Of a stretch of DNA of 12,695 nt, positions 6,165 to 12,695 are shown one piece after another. Origin of the DNA: Bacteroidales bacterium (GTDB lineage: Bacteria; Bacteroidota; Bacteroidia; Bacteroidales; VadinHA17). Positions within the stretch are counted from its first letter, which is position 1. Every line of letters starts with the position of its first letter. The notes below the pieces were generated by a model, which was given only the letters and a program-made list of their open reading frames with translations, was not told where the DNA came from and ran no database searches. A program made the position numbers and the translations under genes. The stretch lies in contig CP070687.1 in NCBI GenBank assembly GCA_020353115.1, forward strand, positions 1,316,652-1,329,346. The letters are read 5' to 3'.

Positions 6165-7496
6165 ATGCTTACCGAATTCAAGAACCATATTAATCGAAAC
6201 AGTCTTTTTAAACCTGATGATCAAATACTCCTGGCTGTAAGTGGCGGTATCGATTCCATGGTAATGTGTGATCTGTTCCTCAAAGCAAAATTCAATATCG
6301 GAATTGCACATTGCAATTTCCAGTTGCGCGGAGAAGAATCAGATGGTGACGAAACCTTTGTAAAAAGATTTGCCACACAAAATAAGATCAGGATATATAC
6401 CATGAAGTTCGATACGGAAAAACATGCCGGAGACCATGGGATCTCGATCCAGATGGCTGCCAGGGAATTACGATATGACTGGTTTGAAAAAATACGGAAA
6501 TCAAAGGGTTTTAAATTTGTTTCGCTGGCACATAACCTTGACGACGTTATTGAGACATGCCTGATTAACCTTAGCCGGGGAACAGGAATACGAGGCTTGT
6601 CCGGGATCCATATCATAAAGGGTAACGTAATCAGGCCTTTGTTGTTTGCGGGAAGGGAGGAGATTAAAAAATACAGCAGGGAAAACCATGTTCAATTCAG
6701 GGAGGATTCAAGCAATCTTTCCGTGAAATACACACGTAACAGGATCCGTCATCATATCATCCCTGAATTTACTACGATCAATCCAAATTTCAAATCCGGG
6801 ATTCTGAGCACCATTTCAAACCTGTCCGACGTGGAAAAAATATACTTCAATATGATCGAAAGGAACAGAAAAGAAGTGGTGACTGAACATAAGGAGCAGG
6901 TAGCAATCAATATTCAAAAACTGAAATCTCTGGAACCTTTGTCAACCTATCTTTACGAATTTCTAAGACCTTTTAATTTCCCAAACCAGTCTGTCGGTGA
7001 TATTATTGAAAGTCTTGACCGGATTGCCGGAAAACAGTTCTATTCCTCAACACACCGGTTAATAAAGGACAGGGAGAACCTGATTATCACTAAACTGACC
7101 GACGAAGAATGCGGGCTGTATTACATAGAGGATAATGTTCCCCGTATCTCAAAACCGGTTGAAATGTCATTCAAAAAAACGGTACGGACAGAAAATATTC
7201 TTTTCCCCGCATCGGGTCGCATTGCATGGGTTGACTATGATCTGCTGGAATTCCCATTAATCCTGAGGAAATGGAAGACAGGAGATTATTTTCAGCCACT
7301 GGGGATGGATAATAGTAAAAAATTGAGTGATTTTTTTGTGGACTCCAAGATGTCTATTCATGAGAAAGAAAACACATGGCTTCTGACTTGTGGAAAACGG
7401 ATTATCTGGATTGTTGGCAGAAGGATTGACGACCGGTTTAAGATCACGGATAAAACCCGTACAATATTAATGATTAACCTTCACCAGGAAAAGTAA
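6165..7496 (+). CDS. tilS: tRNA(Ile)-lysidine synthase
   Basis: Uses ATP to join lysine to C34 of the tRNA-Ile CAU anticodon, converting it to lysidine so that it reads AUA and is charged with Ile; the enzyme is essential and cytoplasmic. The 443-residue length is typical of the full-length form. The PP-loop SGGIDS is at 26-31, AHCNFQLRGEESDGDE at 48-63, ARELRYDWF at 99-107, LAHNLDDVIET at 121-131 with LSRGTGIRGLSG at 136-147, RPLL at 157-160, and YTRNRIRHHIIPEF at 189-202. The C-terminal tRNA-binding domain includes RKWKTGDYFQPLGM (368-381), KKLSDFFVDSK (385-395) and the IIWIVGRRIDDRFKIT segment (413-428). No Shine-Dalgarno precedes the ATG. It is flanked by a 227-bp gap upstream and converges on the aromatic operon, 83 bp away. 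Confidence 0.96.
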   Translation: MLTEFKNHINRNSLFKPDDQILLAVSGGIDSMVMCDLFLKAKFNIGIAHCNFQLRGEESDGDETFVKRFATQNKIRIYTMKFDTEKHAGDHGISIQMAARELRYDWFEKIRKSKGFKFVSLAHNLDDVIETCLINLSRGTGIRGLSGIHIIKGNVIRPLLFAGREEIKKYSRENHVQFREDSSNLSVKYTRNRIRHHIIPEFTTINPNFKSGILSTISNLSDVEKIYFNMIERNRKEVVTEHKEQVAINIQKLKSLEPLSTYLYEFLRPFNFPNQSVGDIIESLDRIAGKQFYSSTHRLIKDRENLIITKLTDEECGLYYIEDNVPRISKPVEMSFKKTVRTENILFPASGRIAWVDYDLLEFPLILRKWKTGDYFQPLGMDNSKKLSDFFVDSKMSIHEKENTWLLTCGKRIIWIVGRRIDDRFKITDKTRTILMINLHQEK

Positions 7497-7556
7497 TGTA
7501 TAATTTCCGGTGTTAAACACAGCTTTTTGCAGCTTCATAGAGAGGATTTTCTTATT

Positions 7557-7571
7557 TTCCGGTTAACGGAA
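7557..7571. terminator. Weak hairpin between convergent tilS and tyrA
   Basis: TTCCG-GTTAA-CGGAA forms a 5-bp stem with a 5-nt loop in the 83-bp convergent gap. AT-rich sequence lies on its left side (TTTTCTTATTTT on the plus strand), but no clear T-run follows it on the minus strand. A GTGTT-A-AACAC palindrome is also present at 7510-7520. One or both may help end the convergent transcripts; the evidence is positional. Confidence 0.25.
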
Positions 7572-7579
7572 CGGGATAA

Positions 7580-8365
7580 TTATTTCTCTCCTATATTTTC
7601 TCTCAGCATATCCAGAAATTCGCGAATCCCATCTCCGTTTTTATCCTTTATCAGGGAAATAAGGTGAGAAAGCCGGGAATTAATGTTTTCCACCTGTTCA
7701 AGGGAATAGGGATTAAAAAGAATTTCCGATAGCAGATAATCGTCTTCAGATAACAATCCCTTGGCGATATCCAGGTGTTTCTTAAATGTGGTTCCGGGAA
7801 CCTCCAGTTTTTTCATACATGCTGCGAAAACCATAGAGGATGAGAAGGGTATGGAGAGAGAATAGGCGATGGTCTTATCATGTTGCTTAAAGGAATATTC
7901 GAAAATATTCAGGTTGAGCGATTCATAAAAAGTGTGGAAAAATGATTTACCTTCCGGATCGGATTCCCTGATAATGATGGCATTCTCATTACTGAGATCC
8001 TTTACATTCCCAAATGTAGGGCCAAACATCGGATGGGTTGAAACAAAACGTCTTCCGGCCTTTGAATAGAATTCCTTAAGGCCATTTTTAACGGATGCAA
8101 TATCCGCTATAATACAATCTTCAGGAAGTAAAGGAATAACCTGTTCGAAAACCTCAATGGTTTTTTCCAGATTCACAGCATTGATCATCAGGTCAGGAGC
8201 GAACTCATGGATTTCATAAAATGAGACAAGCCGTTTGGTTTTAAAGAAATATTTTAGCTTCTTCAGGTCCTTATCATAGATTGCCACATCATAATCAAGG
8301 CACAATGATTCGGCGAGCCATGAACCCATTTTCCCTGCGCCCAAAATCAATATCTTGTTCATCAT
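7580..8365 (-). CDS. tyrA: Prephenate dehydrogenase (TyrA family)
   Basis: NAD(P)-dependent oxidative decarboxylation of prephenate to 4-hydroxyphenylpyruvate, the tyrosine branch after chorismate mutase. The 261-residue protein starts with a Rossmann nucleotide-binding motif, ILGAGKMGSWLAESL (7-21), with D31 after the second strand. ADIASVKNG (87-95) and STHPMFGPT (109-117, with the family's active-site His at 111) follow. A helical C-terminal domain contains HDKTIAYSLSIPF (162-174) and LLSEDDYLLSEILFNPYS (204-221). It has no fused chorismate mutase or ACT domain, so feedback control is probably exerted elsewhere. The first two codons are both ATG; AGGG abuts the first and is 4 nt from the second, so the second (8362) may be the real start. 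It is 7 nt downstream of aroC and is the last gene of the operon. An arogenate-specific variant cannot be excluded from sequence alone. Confidence 0.9.
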   Translation of the reverse strand: MMNKILILGAGKMGSWLAESLCLDYDVAIYDKDLKKLKYFFKTKRLVSFYEIHEFAPDLMINAVNLEKTIEVFEQVIPLLPEDCIIADIASVKNGLKEFYSKAGRRFVSTHPMFGPTFGNVKDLSNENAIIIRESDPEGKSFFHTFYESLNLNIFEYSFKQHDKTIAYSLSIPFSSSMVFAACMKKLEVPGTTFKKHLDIAKGLLSEDDYLLSEILFNPYSLEQVENINSRLSHLISLIKDKNGDGIREFLDMLRENIGEK

Positions 8366-8372
8366 CCCTGTT

Positions 8373-9353
8373 TTAAATCGCTTTCAGGTTCTGTAAAAAC
8401 AGATCCGCCAGTCCGATAGATGTTATGGCCTCGATGATCACCGGAACACGCAATGCAATGCATAAATCATGTCTTCCTTTCACTTCGAGGTCAACCATCT
8501 CACCGGTTCTGATATTCATTGTATGTTGTTTTTGTGAGGTGCTTGATGCCGGTTTTACTGCCACGCGGAAAACCAGTTCATTCCCGTTTGATATGCCCCC
8601 GTTTACCCCACCGGCATGATTTGTTCCTGTCTTTCCTTCTATGGATATTATCGGGTCATTATGTTCACTGCCTTTCATTTTTGCCGCCCCGAATCCCGAA
8701 CCAAATTCAATTCCTTTGATCGCAGGAACTGAAAAAGCAAGATGGCTGATCACGGATTCAATGGAATCGAAAAACGGTTCTCCAAGGCCAACCGGCATAT
8801 TGGCCGCTACACATTCGATAATACCCCCTATAGAATCATTCAATTTTTTTGCCTCCCTAACCGCATCTTCAACTTCTTCCTTTCCACCGGCTTCTATCAA
8901 TTCTGCCCGGACATCTATGGGGTGTATTATTTTCTTTGCAATTACTCCGGCTGCAACCAATCCCAGGGTAATCCGGCCAGAAAAATGGCCACCACCCCTT
9001 GAATCAGCAAAGCCATGGTATTTCTTCATCGCAACAAAATCAGCATGTCCCGGTCTTGGGATTTCATCAACATTCGCATAATCGCCGGGTTTCATATCCC
9101 TGTTTTCGAAAACAATCGTAATGGGTGAACCGGTAGCTTTGCCCCTATAGATTCCGGAAACGATTTTCGGCATGTCTGACTCTATTCGTGTTGTTGTCCC
9201 GGCTTTTCCACTTTTTCTCCGGGCCAGGTCACTGCAGAAATCATCTTCTGTTATAGCAATACCCGGCGGACAGCCATCGACATTAATCCCTGTTTGAGGT
9301 CCATGGGATTCACCGAAGACAGTAATCCTGAATATCCTGCCATAGCTATTCAT
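8373..9353 (-). CDS. aroC: Chorismate synthase, short variant
   Basis: Converts EPSP to chorismate with reduced FMN, the last shikimate-pathway step. Family motifs are clear: FGESHG (13-18, active-site His17), RPGHADF (100-106, second His103), HAGGVNGGISNGNEL (246-260) and GRHDLCIALRVPVIIEAI (293-310). Two features are unusual. The usual RGGGRSSARET is replaced by RGGGHFSGRIT (119-129), a version I associate with Clostridia and some other anaerobes rather than Bacteroides. The length is 326 residues against the common 350-360, with the shortening mainly between about 145 and 175, before SIGGIIECVA. All key histidines and the GRHD motif remain, so it is probably active. The start is fixed by GGAGGA 7 nt before the ATG. 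It overlaps the aroA end by 8 nt, implying translational coupling. Confidence 0.95.
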   Translation of the reverse strand: MNSYGRIFRITVFGESHGPQTGINVDGCPPGIAITEDDFCSDLARRKSGKAGTTTRIESDMPKIVSGIYRGKATGSPITIVFENRDMKPGDYANVDEIPRPGHADFVAMKKYHGFADSRGGGHFSGRITLGLVAAGVIAKKIIHPIDVRAELIEAGGKEEVEDAVREAKKLNDSIGGIIECVAANMPVGLGEPFFDSIESVISHLAFSVPAIKGIEFGSGFGAAKMKGSEHNDPIISIEGKTGTNHAGGVNGGISNGNELVFRVAVKPASSTSQKQHTMNIRTGEMVDLEVKGRHDLCIALRVPVIIEAITSIGLADLFLQNLKAI

Positions 9354-10596
9354 TTGCTATTCCTCCGATTTTTAGAAAGTCGTTAAAAAAGTCCGGATAC
9401 GATTTTGAAATGCATTCGTATCCTTCTATTTCGATTTTTCCTGCTGCCCTTATTCCGGTTATTGCAGCAGCCATTGCTATCCTGTGATCGTTTGAAGAAG
9501 AAATTGTTCCTGATTTTACACTGCCTCCCTGAATAATCATGTCATTATTCTCTATCTTTATTCTTATACCCAACCCGGAAAACTCTTTCAGCAGAACCTC
9601 TGCCCGGTTACTCTCTTTTGAGAGAAGACGATTCGTACCTGAAATAACCGATATTCCTTCGCAATGAGCTGCCAATGCCACAAGGGGCGGAAAGAGGTCC
9701 GGACTTTCCGTGGCGTCAAACCGAAAAGGATCAAGTTTCCTGTTTGTAACTTCGACGGATTGTCCATCTATAACTATCCCGGCTCCGGCAAGTCTCAGTA
9801 CATCCAGGATATGTCTGTCTGCCTGGGTTGAATCAGGCCGGATTCCCGTTACACGTATTTTACCGCCTATTGCCCCTGCTACGAGGAGGAAAGCAGCACC
9901 GCTCCAGTCTCCTTCAACTTCATACTCCCTCGGATTATATTTCTGGTTTCCCCTTACGTGGAATTGTTTGTAATCGTGATTTTCCACAATCACATTAAAA
10001 TCCCTTAACACTTTTATTGTCAGATCAATATAGGGCCTACTTTGGAGGTCATTAACGGTAAGAAGAGAATCTTTACCGGAAAGGGGAAGAGCCATAAGCA
10101 GACCGGTCAGAAACTGTGAACTGGTTGACCCGTCAACGGGTGCCATTCCTCCCTTCAGCGGACCTCTGATACGGACAGGAATAAATCCATGGTTGGTTTC
10201 ACATTGAACACCCAATTCCCTGAGTGGTTTCTCTATCATGGAAAGAGGACGGTTCACCAGGGAACCGCTACCGGTAAGAACAAGATCGGAATGATGAAGG
10301 GAGGCAATTGCCGCGAACATCCGTATCCCAAGTCCGGATTCGCCGCAATCCAGCAATTCCTCCCTGGGATTAAATCCTCCTCTTATAGCAATATCCCTGT
10401 CTCCCACCCTGACTTCAGCTCCAAGCTGACCTGCTATTCTTAATGCGGCCAAAGCATCATCGCAAAATGAAGGATTGGTAATCAAGGTATTACCTTCAGC
10501 CAAAAGACCGGCTGCTATACTTCTTTGCATAATGCTCTTGGAGGAAGGGGCCCGAACTTCTCCCCGTATCTCTGAAGGTAAAATGGTCTTATTCAT
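9346..10596 (-). CDS. aroA: 3-phosphoshikimate 1-carboxyvinyltransferase (EPSP synthase)
   Basis: Transfers the enolpyruvyl group of PEP to shikimate-3-phosphate. The 416-residue two-domain protein shows APSSKSIMQR (16-25, Lys20), CGESGLGIRM (84-93, the PEP/glyphosate-site loop in place of the common GNAGT), STSSQFLTGLLMALPL (157-172), SRPYIDLTI (186-194) and EVEGDWSGAAFLL (226-238). It also shows SPDLFPPLVALA (298-309, catalytic Asp300), NRLLSKESNRAEVLL (322-336), NDHRIAMAAA (369-378) and ISKSYPDFFNDF (396-407). The Glu-Ser-Gly-Leu loop differs from the E. coli-type Asn-Ala-Gly-Thr, which could affect inhibitor sensitivity. The start overlaps the aroB stop as ATGA, and the end overlaps the aroC start. 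No Shine-Dalgarno precedes it, consistent with coupling to aroB. Confidence 0.95.
   Translation of the reverse strand: MNKTILPSEIRGEVRAPSSKSIMQRSIAAGLLAEGNTLITNPSFCDDALAALRIAGQLGAEVRVGDRDIAIRGGFNPREELLDCGESGLGIRMFAAIASLHHSDLVLTGSGSLVNRPLSMIEKPLRELGVQCETNHGFIPVRIRGPLKGGMAPVDGSTSSQFLTGLLMALPLSGKDSLLTVNDLQSRPYIDLTIKVLRDFNVIVENHDYKQFHVRGNQKYNPREYEVEGDWSGAAFLLVAGAIGGKIRVTGIRPDSTQADRHILDVLRLAGAGIVIDGQSVEVTNRKLDPFRFDATESPDLFPPLVALAAHCEGISVISGTNRLLSKESNRAEVLLKEFSGLGIRIKIENNDMIIQGGSVKSGTISSSNDHRIAMAAAITGIRAAGKIEIEGYECISKSYPDFFNDFLKIGGIANE
9361..9366 (-). promoter_or_regulatory. Shine-Dalgarno for aroC inside the aroA 3' end
   Basis: On the minus strand GGAGGA lies 7 nt before the aroC ATG at 9353, within the last codons of aroA. 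It confirms the aroC start and shows independent or re-initiated translation despite the overlapping frames. Confidence 0.6.
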
Positions 10597-11651
10597 GGAT
10601 TGACCAATTTAAAAATACCCTGGACATCAAGCTTTTCATTGAATAAGCGTAATTCATCCAATGTTATTTCGCCGGAGCAGGAATGCCCGATCCCACTGAT
10701 CATTATATAATGAAATGTATCTCCGTATTTTTTCTTATCGGCTAACATGACCTTTAACACTTTTCCTCTGTCGTAAATGACCTCCTTCATTAAATGTAAT
10801 CTCCTAAACAGTGAATCGATACGTAATACTTCATTCAGGCTGAGAATTCCCCTGTCCATACTAAACCGGTTGGAAATCATCATTCCCAGGCTAATTGCCT
10901 CACCGTGGGTAAGATCATATAATGTTTCAAGTGCATGTCCGAAGGTATGGCCATAGTTCAACACCCTTCTCAGTCCGGCCTCCTGTTCATCCGATTCCAC
11001 GACGGCAGACTTGATCTTTACAGAAGCGGTTATCAACTCATGTATTAAATCCTTATCCCTGCCAAGAACCTTCTCCAGGTTCGTCTCAATCCTGTCAAAC
11101 AATTTCCTGTCCCGTATTATTGCATGTTTCAGGATTTCAGCAAAACCGGAGATGTATTCACGGAAGGAAAGTGTATCCAGCATATTATGATCACATATTA
11201 CAAATCTGGGCTGACGGATTATTCCAACAAGGTTTTTATAACCCTGGAAATTTACCCCATTCTTACCGCCAATACTCGCATCCACCTGAGATAAGAGACT
11301 TGTTGAAACAAATCCGAAAGGTAATCCGCGAAGGAAGGTGGATGCCACAAAGCCGGCAATATCACATACGACCCCTCCTCCAACTCCAAGAATAAAAGTA
11401 GACCTGTCGGTATTTTCCTTCAGCAGTTCATGATATACTTTTCTTACCGTATCCAGATTTTTATTTTCCTCTCCGCATCCTATCCGGATTACAGGGAAGG
11501 ATGGGAACTGACCGGCATAATGTTTTGATACATTCTCGTCGGTAATAATGATTACCTTCCCATCCGGCAGATAACGGTCAACATTCTTCAGGCTTTCACC
11601 AAGAAGCACTCTTGATATACCAGAATCGGTTTTTACCGTTATATCCTTCAT
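10593..11651 (-). CDS. aroB: 3-dehydroquinate synthase
   Basis: Cyclises DAHP to 3-dehydroquinate, the second shikimate-pathway step, using NAD and a divalent metal (Zn or Co). The 352-residue length is typical. Landmarks are the NAD-binding GVGGGVVCDIAGFVA (89-103), FVSTSLLSQVDASIGGKNGV (114-133), GFAEILKHAI (169-178), NYGHTFGHALE (232-242), HGEAISLGM (249-257) and DKK (305-307). By comparison with E. coli AroB, the metal ligands are probably Glu172, His235 and His249; the loop between the two histidines is slightly shorter than in E. coli. GGAG lies only 2 nt before the ATG, too close to be a good ribosome-binding site. It follows the DAHP synthase gene by 68 bp and overlaps aroA by ATGA. 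Confidence 0.95.
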   Translation of the reverse strand: MKDITVKTDSGISRVLLGESLKNVDRYLPDGKVIIITDENVSKHYAGQFPSFPVIRIGCGEENKNLDTVRKVYHELLKENTDRSTFILGVGGGVVCDIAGFVASTFLRGLPFGFVSTSLLSQVDASIGGKNGVNFQGYKNLVGIIRQPRFVICDHNMLDTLSFREYISGFAEILKHAIIRDRKLFDRIETNLEKVLGRDKDLIHELITASVKIKSAVVESDEQEAGLRRVLNYGHTFGHALETLYDLTHGEAISLGMMISNRFSMDRGILSLNEVLRIDSLFRRLHLMKEVIYDRGKVLKVMLADKKKYGDTFHYIMISGIGHSCSGEITLDELRLFNEKLDVQGIFKLVNP

Positions 11652-11685
11652 TTCTCCATGGGATTTGGTAATGCAGAACGGGTTA

Positions 11686-11693
11686 CAAAAATA
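11686..11693 (-). promoter_or_regulatory. Candidate internal promoter -7 element before aroB
   Basis: On the minus strand TATTTTTG matches TAnnTTTG exactly in the 68-bp gap between the DAHP synthase stop and aroB. It sits 34 nt before the aroB ATG, a sensible promoter distance. No clear -33 TTTG is present. It could give aroB-aroA-aroC-tyrA expression independent of the upstream gene. Confidence 0.28.
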
Positions 11694-11719
11694 ACAACTT
11701 TCCCGGTTCCTGAATCATA

Positions 11720-12695
11720 TTAATTCATAACATTATTTTGTATGTTGATTGATTCCTGGTGAATGGCCTTGAATACCCTGGCTACAAAATCGGGATTTAA
11801 TCCCTTGTTTCTCCCGTTATAGGTTCTTTGTTCCAGAATCTCAGTCCATCGTTTCTGCTGAAAGATCGTAATATTGTTCTCTTTTTTATATTTGCCGATT
11901 GTTTCAGAGATCCTCATTCTTTTCATAAAAAGGTCCAGGATATCCTCATCATACTGGTCAATCTGTTCCCTCAGTTCCGCAAGGGTATCCATGAGCCGGA
12001 GGTCGGTGATATTCGATTTTCTAAGTACCAGCTTATCCAGCAGTTTGCCAAGTTCTGCAGGGGTTATTTGCTGGTTTTTATCACTCAGTGCTTTCTCCGG
12101 ATCTATGTGAGATTCAATAAACAACCCATCGAAATTCAGATCCATTGCTCTCTGGGAAATGTTGTGCAGTAATTTCCTGGTTCCGCAAATATGGCTCGGA
12201 TCGGTAACGATAGGAATATCCGGGATACGCCTTTTCAGTTCAATTGGGATTTCCCACTGCGGGTGATTTCTGAACTGTGAGTTGCCATAACTTGAGAAAC
12301 CACGATGTACTGCAACGATTTTCTTTATTCCTGCTTTATTAATTCTTTCGATTGCTCCGATCCAGAGTTCAATATCCGGATTGATCGGATTTTTAACAAA
12401 AACGGGGATATCAAGCCCCCTGAGAGCATCCGCCACTTCCTGGACAGCAAAAGGGTTTGCTGTAGTTCTTGCACCGATCCAGAAAATATCCACGTTATAT
12501 TTCAGGGCCTCTTTCACATGCCAGCTGTTAGCTACTTCGGTGGTTGTAAGCAGGTTGGTCTCTTTTTTTACTCTTTGCAACCATGGAAGCGCCACCGTAC
12601 CCATTCCTTCAAACGTGTTTGGGCGGGTCCTCGGCTTCCATATTCCTGCCCTGAAAACATGCACGTTGTACTTCGAAAGCTGTCTTGCGGTTTCG
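11720..12695 (-). CDS. Bifunctional DAHP synthase / chorismate mutase (5' end outside window)
   Basis: Joins PEP and erythrose-4-phosphate into DAHP, and rearranges chorismate to prephenate. Only the 3' part is present: the frame runs open to the right edge, where ETARQLSKYN precedes VHVFRAGIWKPRTRPNTFEG, a family hallmark, so the GTG at 12664 is internal. Counting from that GTG, the type I-beta DAHP synthase region shows TEVANS (42-47), WIGART (62-67), VFVKNPINP (88-96), AVHRGFSS (118-125), VTDPSHICGTR (153-163) and the DGLFIESH segment (179-186). An AroQ-type chorismate mutase follows from about 224: LAELREQIDQYDEDILDLF (228-246), RISETIGKYKKE (251-262), and RWTEILEQR (272-280). It ends with GLNPDFVARVFKAIHQESI. 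The C-terminal mutase fused to DAHP synthase is typical of Bacteroidota; the mutase may also serve as the feedback-sensing domain (family knowledge, not shown here). It is first of the visible operon genes; any earlier gene is outside the window. Confidence 0.95.
   Translation of the reverse strand, partial: ETARQLSKYNVHVFRAGIWKPRTRPNTFEGMGTVALPWLQRVKKETNLLTTTEVANSWHVKEALKYNVDIFWIGARTTANPFAVQEVADALRGLDIPVFVKNPINPDIELWIGAIERINKAGIKKIVAVHRGFSSYGNSQFRNHPQWEIPIELKRRIPDIPIVTDPSHICGTRKLLHNISQRAMDLNFDGLFIESHIDPEKALSDKNQQITPAELGKLLDKLVLRKSNITDLRLMDTLAELREQIDQYDEDILDLFMKRMRISETIGKYKKENNITIFQQKRWTEILEQRTYNGRNKGLNPDFVARVFKAIHQESINIQNNVMN

Noticed and set aside
8425..9081. Plus-strand ORFs of 64-146 codons opposite aroC
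   Set aside because: They are antisense shadows of a clearly recognised gene; their Pro/Ser-rich translations show no domain.
12658..12664. GTG at 12664 as the start of the DAHP synthase gene
   Set aside because: The frame continues upstream with family-typical residues (ETARQLSKYN) to the window edge, so the GTG codes an internal Val.
1..12695. Defence island, prophage, insertion sequence or biosynthetic cluster
   Set aside because: No transposase, integrase, terminal repeats, toxin-antitoxin pair or nuclease gene is present. The recognisable genes are housekeeping or envelope functions.

Overview
This window is chromosomal DNA from a member of the Bacteroidota, probably Bacteroidales-like. 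The prolyl-tRNA synthetase is the short archaeal/eukaryotic-type enzyme found in Bacteroides and its relatives. A DAHP synthase is fused to a C-terminal chorismate mutase. There is a Bacteroidota-type conserved hypothetical gene and an Omp85-like outer-membrane protein. Most starts lack a Shine-Dalgarno sequence, and the few promoter candidates resemble the Bacteroidota -7 element TAnnTTTG.

Layout. Positions 1-36 look like the last codons of a plus-strand gene. A strong bidirectional hairpin terminator (53-90) separates it from a minus-strand gene for a secreted, tyrosine-rich then Arg/Ser-rich protein (114-1379). A 95-bp divergent intergenic region leads to proS (1475-2950). A 279-bp gap follows, holding a coding-like minus-strand micro-ORF, a possible promoter and two back-to-back palindromes. 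Next come a conserved hypothetical gene (3230-3928), a BamA/TamA-like outer-membrane protein (4009-5937), a 227-bp gap, and tilS (6165-7496).

The right 5 kb is a minus-strand aromatic amino-acid block. In transcription order it reads DAHP synthase/chorismate mutase (cut by the right edge), aroB, aroA, aroC, and a TyrA-type prephenate dehydrogenase. aroB/aroA overlap by ATGA, aroA/aroC overlap by 8 nt, and aroC/tyrA are 7 nt apart, so this is an operon with likely translational coupling. It encodes entry into the shikimate pathway (DAHP synthase), ring closure (AroB), the last two steps to chorismate (AroA, AroC), and the branch toward tyrosine (chorismate mutase, TyrA). aroD/aroQ, aroE and aroK are not in the window. 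The operon converges on tilS.

Most of the window is ordinary housekeeping DNA. I see no CRISPR array, transposon, prophage, tRNA or rRNA, and no clearly new multi-gene system. The items most worth checking are the tyrosine-rich secreted protein, the atypical short chorismate synthase (HFSGR in place of RSSARET), the micro-ORF opposite the proS 3' region, and the tandem palindromes before the hypothetical gene.
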